Assembly: GCA_050179135.1 (NCBI GenBank)
Contig: JBFXFK010000003.1
Coordinates: forward strand, 1 to 64,000
Reading direction: 5' to 3'
DNA: 64,000 bases
Source: UBA4064 sp050179135
GTDB taxonomy: Bacteria; Desulfobacterota; Desulfobacteria; Desulfobacterales; Desulfatirhabdiaceae
The stretch's first letter is position 1, and every line of letters starts with the position of its first letter. Of the stretch, positions 49,824 through 57,224 are shown piece by piece. The position numbers were made by a program, and so were the translations under genes. Under the pieces are notes generated by a model. The model searched no databases. It worked only from the letters and a program-made list of their open reading frames with translations, and was not told the origin of the DNA.

Positions 49824-51272
49824 ATGAAAACAAAATCGACACCTGTTAGTGTTTTCCTTTTATTGATGTTGGTAACGATCAGTTGGGCAATCCCGGTGCC
49901 GGATACCGGTCAGACAACATGCTTTGATGATATCGGAAACATGATCTCATGTCCAACCGAAGGCCAGGATTTTTATGGCCAGGACGCCAATCTGGTCATC
50001 AACCCGCCATCCTATACCAAACTGGATATTGATGGAAATCCCCTGCCCACAACATCCGAGTCCTGGAGCATGGTCAAAGACAATGTCACGGGTCTGGTCT
50101 GGGAAGTCAAAACCAACCGGGATGATGTTTCAAATTATAATGATCCCCATGATGCAGACAACACGTACACCTGGTATGACAGCAACCCGGTTACCAATGG
50201 CGGCAATGCCGGAACGCCCGGGGACGGCACAGACACCGAAGATTTTATCCGCGCACTGAATGATTCCAGTTATGGGGGATATTCGGACTGGCGGCTGCCG
50301 ACAGACACGGAGCTGGCCGATATCGTTGACTACAGCATCCCCTACCCGGGCCCGGCCATCGATACCCGATATTTTCCCAATACGGCAGCGTCTTGGTACT
50401 GGACCGCTGCCACCCTGGACCAATGGACCGAAAACGCATGGCTGGTTCATTTTGACTACAGTTATGTCCATGCCTACCTCAAGTCCAATAGTCTGTATGT
50501 CCGGGCCGTTCGAGGCGGACAGGGCGCCGAAGCGACGTATCGGGACAACGGCGATGGCACAGTCACCGATACCAAAACCGGCCTGACCTGGCAGCAGACC
50601 GCTGTTTCCGGCAAAACATGGGCCGAAGCACTGACCTATTGCGAGAATTTGACCCTTGGCGGTCAAACAGACTGGCGCCTGCCTGGCATCAAGGAATTAC
50701 GAAGCCTGATTGATACCAGCCGACATGACCCGGCAATCAATTCCACTCACTTCCCGGATGCCGCGGCGTCCTGGTATTGGTCCGGCACCACCTGCGCCTC
50801 TCATCCCCAGGATGCATGGGTTGTCAATTTCTATTTCGGGGATGTGGATGGTTTTGTCAAAACAGACGGCATTTTTGTCAGAGCGGTTCGGGGCGGGCAG
50901 GTCGGATCAGACCCCGGCATGGTTCAGACATCTCTCCAGGCTGATCAGGTTGCGGATCTGGTGATCAATTCCACCAACCGTCATGGTGATTCACCGGTTT
51001 ATGAATGGCTCCTTTTCACTGCCACAGTTGCCGGCCAACCGGTTCCGGTGTATCTGATTTCCGATATCGGCATTTTTGAGCTGAATCTGGTTCTGCCAGA
51101 TCTGTATGAATACACATTTACCTGTGATGCGGACGATGTGACACTCATTGCCAGAATGCCCCTGTCTGATCTGGGGTTGACCAGTGGAGACATGTTCACG
51201 TATGCTTATGCGTATGAAAATCCCGATGGCGGTATCATCATTGACAACGTGGTTTTCATAACAGTCCAATAA
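49824..51272 (+). CDS. Exported protein with two DUF1566 (Lcl_C) domains
   Basis: 482 residues. Signal peptide (about 1-22). Two tandem DUF1566 repeats, each with a conserved W-R-L-P ... E-L, Y-W-(S/T)-A/G-T, W-x-V-x-F and V-R-A-V-R-G-G-Q ending; first about 60-235, second about 240-365. The G-D-G-T-V-T-D-T-K-T-G-L-T-W linker is typical. The C-terminal 115 residues are a separate beta-rich domain. The fold is C-type-lectin-like, suggesting a surface or periplasmic binding protein; ligand unknown. The neighbour downstream (51281) starts 8 bases later but is unrelated in type. Confidence 0.85.
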   Translation: MKTKSTPVSVFLLLMLVTISWAIPVPDTGQTTCFDDIGNMISCPTEGQDFYGQDANLVINPPSYTKLDIDGNPLPTTSESWSMVKDNVTGLVWEVKTNRDDVSNYNDPHDADNTYTWYDSNPVTNGGNAGTPGDGTDTEDFIRALNDSSYGGYSDWRLPTDTELADIVDYSIPYPGPAIDTRYFPNTAASWYWTAATLDQWTENAWLVHFDYSYVHAYLKSNSLYVRAVRGGQGAEATYRDNGDGTVTDTKTGLTWQQTAVSGKTWAEALTYCENLTLGGQTDWRLPGIKELRSLIDTSRHDPAINSTHFPDAAASWYWSGTTCASHPQDAWVVNFYFGDVDGFVKTDGIFVRAVRGGQVGSDPGMVQTSLQADQVADLVINSTNRHGDSPVYEWLLFTATVAGQPVPVYLISDIGIFELNLVLPDLYEYTFTCDADDVTLIARMPLSDLGLTSGDMFTYAYAYENPDGGIIIDNVVFITVQ

Positions 51273-51280
51273 TCACAATA

Positions 51281-51960
51281 ATGAAAATGAAAAACAGACA
51301 ACATGGTACATGCACATCAGGTTCAGAAAGCCGTAACGCCATTGTCGGAGCGATCCACCCGATATCCATCGTACTTTTTGGGTCGGTTGCCGTAAACGAT
51401 GCCGGCAATGACCTGGATATGATGATTGTGATGGATGAAAATTACGGGTCTGTTCCGGAAACCCAAATGGCGGTACATCGATGTCTGGCATCGTGTTACA
51501 GGCAATTTGCCGTTGATCCTTTTGTCGTTACCTGCGATGCATTGAGTCGGGTATCTTCACAAAAAAGCCCGTTTTTGAGAACCATTGTCAGGGAAGGGAG
51601 GCTCGTGTATATGAAGGATGCCGATCGGGAATGGATGCGTCAGGCGCAGGAAGAGCTGGATACGGCAGATTATCTTTTCAGGGGAAAGTATTACAAAGGC
51701 TGCTGAAAAAGGGATGGGAACTGGAAAAAACGCACAGTATCACCCGCCTGGTTGCCTTGAGCCGGGAATTCCGGATCCGGATCGGCTTGACGGATGAAGA
51801 CATCGTTTTCATGGACAGTATCTGCAGGGGACGTTATCCGGCGGAAGAAGGATTGCTTCCCTTCCGGGAGCAATCTGCCCTGGATGCGGAAAAGGCAATT
51901 CATATTGCCGGAAAAATCGTCAAATCCCCAAAAGGCCAAAAACTGAACCCGAATGCATGA
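51281..51960 (+). pseudogene. Broken MNT-HEPN gene (nucleotidyltransferase and HEPN halves in different frames)
   Basis: Frame A, 51281-51706, encodes a nucleotidyltransferase fold (L-F-G-S-V-A-V-N-D-A-G-N-D-L-D, about residues 32-46) followed by the start of a HEPN helix (M-R-Q-A-Q-E-E-L-D-T-A-D-Y-L-F) and stops after Y-Y-K-G-C. The +1 frame continues with L-L-K-K-G-W-E-L-E-K-T-H-S-I and the remaining HEPN helices to 51960. Intact HEPN domains carry some 15 residues between these parts (usually C-F-H-x-Q-Q-A-x-E-K), so a frameshifting deletion near 51700 is likely. A working MNT-HEPN toxin-antitoxin function is therefore doubtful. Confidence 0.7.
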
Positions 51961-52018
51961 CAGCATATTCGGGTTCATCATCTCGATTTTTTTCATTTAA
52001 TTGTTTTCTGTAGCCCGG

Positions 52019-52288
52019 TCAATTCATTTGGTCCTTTATCTCCAGGTCCAGGAATGTCATCTGACGGGGCTGGCTGGCCTCGGCAAGCTCTGTCAGCCCG
52101 ATCGGGCGATTCAACCAGTATTTCAATTGTTTCCGCCCAATCGTCCGCTGTTTTCTGATCCATCCCAGCCGGGTATAAAATGGATTTTTACAGACGGCCT
52201 CACCCGCATACCAGACCCGGTGTCGAATCAGCTCATCCACAGGACACAGCGGTGCTGAGCAGCGTTCAAAATGCCTGCATCTATCCAT
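52019..52288 (-). CDS. Small Cys-rich conserved protein
   Basis: 89 residues beginning M-D-R-C-R-H-F-E-R-C-S-A-P-L-C-P-V-D, with a fourth Cys in E-A-V-C-K, a spacing compatible with one zinc or Fe-S site. It then runs basic and helical (I-R-K-Q-R-T-I-G-R-K). The pattern resembles conserved hypothetical proteins of deltaproteobacteria that I cannot name. ATG at 52288 has AAGGTGG nine bases upstream; a GTG at 52300 overlaps that site. It converges on the broken MNT-HEPN gene. Confidence 0.6.
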   Translation of the reverse strand: MDRCRHFERCSAPLCPVDELIRHRVWYAGEAVCKNPFYTRLGWIRKQRTIGRKQLKYWLNRPIGLTELAEASQPRQMTFLDLEIKDQMN

Positions 52289-52390
52289 CCGATTTTCCAC
52301 CTTATTATTTCAAATCAAAATATGTTGTAACCAAAAGACATGAATTGGCTCTTTAATCATGGAGACAATTTTTCCAAGTTGTCGCTTTCC

Positions 52391-52475
52391 AGATAATGAT
52401 TTTGGGTGCGTTATCGGTCGGGGATGGCCTAAAATGGCCTATCCCCTCCCTGCTGCCTTCCCAAAATCATTATCT
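52391..52475. repeat. 85-bp hairpin element with perfect 16-bp arms
   Basis: AGATAATGATTTTGGG (52391-52406) and its exact reverse complement (52460-52475) enclose an inner imperfect hairpin GGGGATGGCC ... GGCCTATCCCC. There is no T run, so it is not a simple terminator. A diverged sibling is at 23793-23905. It lies in the divergent region before the redox operon at 52544. Confidence 0.8.
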
Positions 52476-52543
52476 GAAAAGCTATATGAACGAGTTGATG
52501 TGTCGAGTCAATTTTTTTCCAATCGTGATAATCCGGAGCCTTT

Positions 52544-53521
52544 ATGAAAAATCTCACCAGAAGACAATTTCTGAAAACCGGCGCCATATCCGCAGCCGTT
52601 GCGGCAGCAGCTCCAATTCCAGAGATTCATGCATCCCAATCCCGAATTGACAACCACCTGGCAACCCTGATCGATATATCCCGATGCATTGGATGCGAGG
52701 CATGTGTGGATGCCTGTCAGGAAAGCAACCGGGACAAATTTCCCAAACCGGTGAAGCCTTTTCCCGCGATGCTGCCATCCCGGGTCCCGGTGGAAGACTG
52801 GTCCGATAAACAGGATGTGCGGGATCGCCTGACGCCATACAACTGGCTGTTCATCCAGCATGCCGTTGTTCGGAAGGACGGCCAGGAAATGGAACTGACC
52901 ATCCCCCGACGCTGCATGCACTGTGTCAATCCGCCCTGTGTCAAGTTGTGCCCCTGGGGTTCTGCGGTTCAATATCCAAACGGCATCTCCCAAATCGATC
53001 CGGAATTGTGCCTGGGCGGCGCCAAATGCAAGTCCGTCTGCCCCTGGAAAATCCCCCAAAGGCAGACCGGGGCAGGCCTGTATCTGGATATTCTGCCGTC
53101 TCTGGCTGGAAACGGCCTGATGAACAAATGTGACCGCTGTTATAACCGGATTGCGGATGGCAAACTTCCGGCATGTATCGAGGCCTGTCCGGAGCAGGTG
53201 CAGACCATCGGCCCCCGATCCGATATCATTCGTCAGGCCCATGAACTGGCCGATTCCATGAACGGATACATTTATGGAGAGACCGAAAACGGCGGCACCA
53301 ACAGCATTTATGTATCCCCGGTTCCATTCGAGGAGCTGAACCGTTCCATTGATAAAAAAACAGGTCAGGGGCGTCCCCATCTCAAACCCGTTACAGACCA
53401 GATGGATCAGGCCAACAATCTGGCAGCGGCATTTTTGATTGCGCCCATTGCCGGTATTGCATCTGCCATTGGACGTTTCTATAAACTGGCCAAAAAACAA
53501 TCACACGGAGAGATATCATGA
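52544..53521 (+). CDS. Tat-exported four-cluster ferredoxin-type subunit
   Basis: 325 residues. Tat signal T-R-R-Q-F-L-K-T-G at 5-13. Cysteine motifs: C-I-G-C-E-A-C-V-D-A-C (about 48), C-M-H-C-V-N-P-P-C-V-K-L-C-P (about 125), C-L-G-G-A-K-C-K-S-V-C-P (about 155), and C-D-R-C-Y-N-R with C-I-E-A-C-P (about 195-212), giving up to four Fe-S clusters. A C-terminal hydrophobic helix (about 290-310) anchors it. This is the HybA/FdoH-type electron-transfer subunit plan; no catalytic dehydrogenase is encoded beside it. The stop overlaps the cytochrome b start (ATGA). Confidence 0.88.
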   Translation: MKNLTRRQFLKTGAISAAVAAAAPIPEIHASQSRIDNHLATLIDISRCIGCEACVDACQESNRDKFPKPVKPFPAMLPSRVPVEDWSDKQDVRDRLTPYNWLFIQHAVVRKDGQEMELTIPRRCMHCVNPPCVKLCPWGSAVQYPNGISQIDPELCLGGAKCKSVCPWKIPQRQTGAGLYLDILPSLAGNGLMNKCDRCYNRIADGKLPACIEACPEQVQTIGPRSDIIRQAHELADSMNGYIYGETENGGTNSIYVSPVPFEELNRSIDKKTGQGRPHLKPVTDQMDQANNLAAAFLIAPIAGIASAIGRFYKLAKKQSHGEIS

Positions 53522-53988
53522 TCCCTTCCGGCATGCCGGATTCCGGCAAAAGTGCACATTGGACGTATCGGATTGTTCTGTTTTTTCTGGCATTGACCGG
53601 GTTTGCCCAAATGCCGATTTTCAAACGCTACTATATTGCCGACATCCCTGGATTGGGCTGGCTGGATCAGTTTTATGTGACACATTTTATGCATTATCTG
53701 GCGGCTGTTTTTCTTATCGGCCTTGTGTGTTATCATATGACCGCTTATATTCTCTTGTATCGGAAACAGTTTCGAATCACCACTGCGGGCTATGTTCGCG
53801 GATTCGTCCTGGCCGGACTGTTGGTGACCGGAATTCTGATGATGATAAAAAATTTTCCGGGCTACGGCTATCCGCCGGCACTGATCATAACACTGGATGT
53901 GGCTCACATTGTTTTTACGGTCACGTTTCTGGCTGCATCCACTTGGGCCCTGGCCGGCAAACAAAAATGGCTTGTAAAAGTTTCCTGA
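53518..53988 (+). CDS. Small membrane cytochrome b
   Basis: 156 residues with four membrane helices (about 17-35, 52-76, 91-112, 122-146). Histidines in V-T-H-F-M-H-Y-L and V-C-Y-H-M-T, with another in D-V-A-H-I-V-F, are positioned as haem b ligands, as in FdnI/HyaC-like cytochromes. It would take electrons from the Fe-S protein encoded just upstream to the quinone pool, or the reverse. Translationally coupled to that gene. Specific partner enzyme unknown. Confidence 0.8.
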   Translation: MIPSGMPDSGKSAHWTYRIVLFFLALTGFAQMPIFKRYYIADIPGLGWLDQFYVTHFMHYLAAVFLIGLVCYHMTAYILLYRKQFRITTAGYVRGFVLAGLLVTGILMMIKNFPGYGYPPALIITLDVAHIVFTVTFLAASTWALAGKQKWLVKVS

Positions 53989-54019
53989 ACCGGCTTAACA
54001 TACAAGGAGGTACAAACAC

Positions 54020-54109
54020 ATGAAAGAAATTATCATTATGCTGGCAGTCGTTGGTGTCTGGTTTCTGCTTCAGGCCTATATTCTGCCCAAACTGGGGATT
54101 TCCACCTGA
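54020..54109 (+). CDS. 29-residue membrane protein, possibly extended by UGA as selenocysteine
   Basis: A short gene with a textbook AAGGAGG site nine bases before the ATG: one membrane helix (I-I-I-M-L-A-V-V-G-V-W-F-L-L) followed by Q-A-Y-I-L-P-K-L-G-I-S-T and a TGA. Reading through that TGA gives U-L-K-N-S-C and 17 more residues to a TGA at 54179-54181 (53 residues in all). The resulting U-x4-C pair would be a redox motif. A hairpin at 54121-54134 fits bacterial SECIS rules. The conservative call is 29 residues; the longer product is a hypothesis. It sits between cytochrome b and the ECF sigma gene in a redox operon. Confidence 0.7.
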   Translation: MKEIIIMLAVVGVWFLLQAYILPKLGIST

Positions 54110-54134
54110 CTGAAAAATTCCTGTCAGGTGACAG
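54110..54134 (+). promoter_or_regulatory. Candidate bacterial SECIS hairpin after the UGA at 54107
   Basis: CTGTC-AGGT-GACAG at 54121-54134: five-base-pair stem, four-base apical loop with G as second base, loop starting 16 bases after the UGA. The published bacterial SECIS model asks for a G in the first two loop bases and 16-37 bases from UGA to loop, so it just meets both. On this strand A residues, not T, follow, so it is not a terminator. Confidence 0.4.
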
Positions 54135-54146
54135 AAAAAAAACAGC

Positions 54147-54797
54147 ATGTCGATTTCCCAAAATCCACGGACTCCAAATGATGATGACACGGAACTGATC
54201 ATCCAGATCAATTCCGGAAGGACAGACCTGTTTCCGGAACTGGTTCGGCGGTATGAGCAAAAGCTGTATAATTTTGGAATTCGAATGTGCCGGGACGTCC
54301 AGGATGCCGAGGACATGGTTCAGGATACCTTTCTGAACGTGTTCCGGTATCTGAAGGACTTCCGGTTTGAAAGCCGCTTCAAAAACTGGCTGTACCGGGT
54401 AGCCACCCGAACCTGTCTGAAAAAGAAACGAAAATCCCTGTATGCGCCTGAAGAAGAATTGTCCCTGGATGATTTTTTGCCCGGGGAAGAGGCGGCCATT
54501 CCTGCCCGCGTTCCGGACTGGGCCGCGGCCCCTCTGGATCAGTTGCTCAATGAAGAACTGGGCAACCGCCTGAGACAGGCGGTTTATGAACTGCCGGAAT
54601 CATACCGGCTGGTTCTGGTGCTTCGGGACATGGAAGGATTCAGCACATCGGAAACCGCCCGGATACTGAATTTGTCCGAATCCAATATCAAGGTCAGGCT
54701 CCATCGGGCCAGGCTGTTTGTCCGGCAAAAACTGACGGATTATTTCGATCATGAGCCATACACCCCATCATCCCCATCATTGTCTTGCCCAGTTTGA
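54147..54797 (+). CDS. ECF-type RNA polymerase sigma factor
   Basis: 216 residues. Region 2 (about 30-95): V-R-R-Y-E-Q-K-L-Y-N-F, D-A-E-D-M-V-Q-D-T-F-L-N-V-F and F-K-N-W-L-Y-R-V-A-T-R-T. Region 4 (about 145-200): L-P-E-S-Y-R-L-V-L-V-L-R-D-M-E-G-F-S-T-S-E-T-A and V-R-L-H-R-A-R. The start has no good ribosome site, suggesting coupling to the small gene upstream. Its end overlaps the anti-sigma gene by 47 bases. It probably directs transcription of its own operon or an envelope/redox regulon. Confidence 0.92.
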   Translation: MSISQNPRTPNDDDTELIIQINSGRTDLFPELVRRYEQKLYNFGIRMCRDVQDAEDMVQDTFLNVFRYLKDFRFESRFKNWLYRVATRTCLKKKRKSLYAPEEELSLDDFLPGEEAAIPARVPDWAAAPLDQLLNEELGNRLRQAVYELPESYRLVLVLRDMEGFSTSETARILNLSESNIKVRLHRARLFVRQKLTDYFDHEPYTPSSPSLSCPV

Positions 54798-55017
54798 AAA
54801 ACTGTCCGAATATCTGGACCGGGATCTGGATGAGCTGACCTGCCAGGATATCGAACGACATGCCAAAGACTGTATTGCCTGTCGTGTCTGCCTGGAAACT
54901 CTCAAACAGACGGTTATGCTGTGCCACAGCATCAACCATGATGAAAAGCCGGTTCCGCCGGATTTTGCAATTCGCCTGAAAGAAACAATTAAAGCATTGT
55001 GCCGGGATACAGGGTAG
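54751..55017 (+). CDS. Zinc-binding anti-sigma factor
   Basis: 88 residues, soluble. ZAS-type motif H-A-K-D-C-I-A-C (about residues 41-48; H-x3-C-x2-C) within a putative-zinc-finger fold, and another His-rich N-terminus (H-T-P-H-H-P-H-H-C). No membrane helix, so it is a cytoplasmic ZAS protein that may release the ECF sigma factor upon thiol oxidation or metal loss (inference from the family). Overlaps the sigma gene by 47 bases, the usual arrangement for such pairs. Confidence 0.85.
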   Translation: MSHTPHHPHHCLAQFEKLSEYLDRDLDELTCQDIERHAKDCIACRVCLETLKQTVMLCHSINHDEKPVPPDFAIRLKETIKALCRDTG

Positions 55018-55076
55018 GGGGCGGATCATCCGCAATATCGAAAGAAAATATAAAAAACACAAATCAGGAGATGATC

Positions 55077-55724
55077 ATGAAAACGATACAAAGTGTCACA
55101 CGCATGTTGATCCTGATTGTGCTGATGGGGACAGGTATTGCCAATGCCCATGTACCCTACATTGAAAAATTGGATTATTCCGGATCCCGGCCGTTTATCG
55201 TCAGAAACACCATCGAACAGTCCATTGCCCTGTATGCCTGGCTGGAAACCGACGGGGTCAACCCTTCAACCGATGTGGATGTGGCGCGCTTTGAAATTGA
55301 GGGCCCGGTCCGTTTTTTTGGTGAACTGATTGTACCGGTATGTGTTTCGACAATCGATTTTGCCCCCTGGTTTTTGCTGGCCGGTCCGGGACTGCCTCTA
55401 CCGGATGTCCTGCTGCCCTTCGAACTCCCGGATGGCTATGGCGCCATGGTCATGCCCAATGTGACTCCGGGCGAGGCCCGGGAAACCTTTTATGAGCCAT
55501 TTGGTGGAAAATCCTATTACAGCGGCCCGGTTCTGGATATCGAACTGGAAATTCCGGGTGTGTATTATGTGTATTACTGGGATCCGTATCAGGTCGGCGG
55601 CGATTATGTGGGCGTTCTGGGACGGGAAGAAATCTGGAACCCCAAAGATATTGCCAGGGGACTGTACTATACCCCCTACATTCGGAATGACAGGGAACTG
55701 CATGGGGAGTGTGTGGCGCCCTGA
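55077..55724 (+). CDS. Exported protein with predicted N-terminal histidine
   Basis: 215 residues. Signal peptide with a cleavage site A-N-A before H-V-P-Y-I-E (about residue 24), so the mature protein would begin with His, as in CopC, LPMO and some DUF4198-like metal-binding proteins. The remainder is beta-rich with many Pro/Gly/Tyr residues (Y-Y-V-Y-Y-W-D-P-Y). I do not recognise the family with certainty; DUF4198-like is possible. ATG at 55077 is six bases after CAGGAG. Last gene of the ECF sigma operon; the convergent glpK ends four bases away. Confidence 0.6.
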   Translation: MKTIQSVTRMLILIVLMGTGIANAHVPYIEKLDYSGSRPFIVRNTIEQSIALYAWLETDGVNPSTDVDVARFEIEGPVRFFGELIVPVCVSTIDFAPWFLLAGPGLPLPDVLLPFELPDGYGAMVMPNVTPGEARETFYEPFGGKSYYSGPVLDIELEIPGVYYVYYWDPYQVGGDYVGVLGREEIWNPKDIARGLYYTPYIRNDRELHGECVAP

Positions 55725-55728
55725 CACA

Positions 55729-57222
55729 TTATTCCGTCTCCCCCATCCAGTTCATGGTTCGCAACACCGCTTTCTGCCAGAATGCATACAGATTCTGACG
55801 CCTTTCCGGGTTCATCTGCGGACGGAAGGTCTGATCGATTTTTCGAAGTCCCGTTATCTGTTCCCGTTTCCACAGCCCCACCGCTATTCCGGCCAGACAG
55901 GCCGCACCCAGCGCCGATGATTCGATCACCTGCGGGCGTTCGACAACCACATTCAAAATATCCGCCTGAAACTGCATCAGCACGTTATTCATGCAGGCGC
56001 CGCCATCTACCTGCAGGGTGCTGAGGCAGATTCCGGAATCTTTCTGCATGGCATCCAGTACATCCCGGGTCTGAAAGGCCAGTGACTCCAGCGTGGCCTT
56101 GACCAGATCCTCCCTTCCGGTATCCCGTGTCAGTCCGAAAATGGCGCCTCTGGCATACATGTCCCAATAAGGTGCGCCCAAGCCGACAAATGCCGGGACC
56201 ACAAACACGCCATCCCGGTTTTCGGCCTCTCTGGCCAGACTTTCGGATTCCGGTGCGGACCCGATGATTTTCAACCCGTCCCGCAGCCATTGAATGGCGG
56301 CCCCGGCGATGAACACACTGCCTTCCAGGGCATAGCTGATATGGCCATCGATTCCCCAGGCAATGGTGGTCAACAGTCCGGACTGGCTGACGCACAAATT
56401 GTCTCCGGTGTTCATCAGCAAAAAACATCCGGTGCCATAGGTGTTTTTGGCCATGCCGGCTCCCAGACAGGCCTGCCCGAACAGGGCTGCCTGCTGATCC
56501 CCGGCCACACCGGTGATGGGAATTTGGGCACCCCCGACCGTCACGCAGCCATAATACCCCGATGAATCCTGAACCGCAGGCAGCATCGAAACCGGAATAT
56601 CCATGGCCTTCAAAAGCGTTTCATCCCATTGCCGCGTGTGAATGTTGTACAGCAGGGTTCGGGAGGCATTTGAATAATCCGTGGCATGAACCCTTTTGCC
56701 GGTCAGCATCCAGATCAGCCAGGTATCGACCGTTCCAAACAGCAGTTCCCCTTTTTCCGCTTTTTGTCGGGCCCCGGGCACCGTATCCAGTATCCACTGG
56801 ATTTTGGGGCCAGAAAAATACGCGTCGATGACCAGGCCGGTGGTGTTTCGCACATGATCGACAAGGCCCCGGGCTTTCAGGGATTCACAGATGGCGGCGG
56901 TTCGTCTGTCCTGCCAGACAATGGCGTTGCAGACCGGTATTCCGGTGGATTTATCCCAGACAATCGTGGTTTCCCGCTGGTTGGATATGCCGATGGCCGC
57001 AATTTCGGCGGGTGAAATCCGGTGCGTATGAACAATCTGTTCAAATACGGCCCACTGGGTATTCCAGATTTCCAGGGGATCATGCTCCACCCATCCGGGC
57101 CGGGGAAAATGCTGGGTGAATTCCTTCTGGGCAATGCCAAGAATATCACCCTGACGGTTGAAGAGAACCGCGCGGGAACTGGTGGTTCCCTGGTCCAGCG
57201 CAATGATGTATGACGGTGTCAT
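55729..57222 (-). CDS. glpK: Glycerol kinase
   Basis: 497 residues, FGGY family. N-terminal A-L-D-Q-G-T-T-S-S-R-A (phosphate-binding), W-V-E-H-D-P-L-E-I-W, I-G-I-S-N-Q-R-E-T-T and W-Q-D-R-R-T; F-S-G-P-K-I-Q-W; and the FGGY C-terminal signature around G-G-A-C-M-N-N. It phosphorylates glycerol to sn-glycerol-3-phosphate with ATP. ATG at 57222 gives the family length; the frame extends further but into the upstream gene. It follows the MFS gene by two bases, so the pair is one transcript. No glpF or glpD is adjacent. Confidence 0.95.
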   Translation of the reverse strand: MTPSYIIALDQGTTSSRAVLFNRQGDILGIAQKEFTQHFPRPGWVEHDPLEIWNTQWAVFEQIVHTHRISPAEIAAIGISNQRETTIVWDKSTGIPVCNAIVWQDRRTAAICESLKARGLVDHVRNTTGLVIDAYFSGPKIQWILDTVPGARQKAEKGELLFGTVDTWLIWMLTGKRVHATDYSNASRTLLYNIHTRQWDETLLKAMDIPVSMLPAVQDSSGYYGCVTVGGAQIPITGVAGDQQAALFGQACLGAGMAKNTYGTGCFLLMNTGDNLCVSQSGLLTTIAWGIDGHISYALEGSVFIAGAAIQWLRDGLKIIGSAPESESLAREAENRDGVFVVPAFVGLGAPYWDMYARGAIFGLTRDTGREDLVKATLESLAFQTRDVLDAMQKDSGICLSTLQVDGGACMNNVLMQFQADILNVVVERPQVIESSALGAACLAGIAVGLWKREQITGLRKIDQTFRPQMNPERRQNLYAFWQKAVLRTMNWMGETE

Positions 57223-57224
57223 TG

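Noticed and set aside
49824..51272. Diversity-generating retroelement target (DUF1566 protein plus Avd-like S23 proteins in the window)
   Set aside because: No reverse transcriptase, no template repeat near the gene, and the S23 genes are 43 kb away. The C-type-lectin-like fold alone is not enough.
54107..54134. Rho-independent terminator after the small membrane gene
   Set aside because: The hairpin is followed by A residues on the coding strand, not T, so it would not terminate this transcript.
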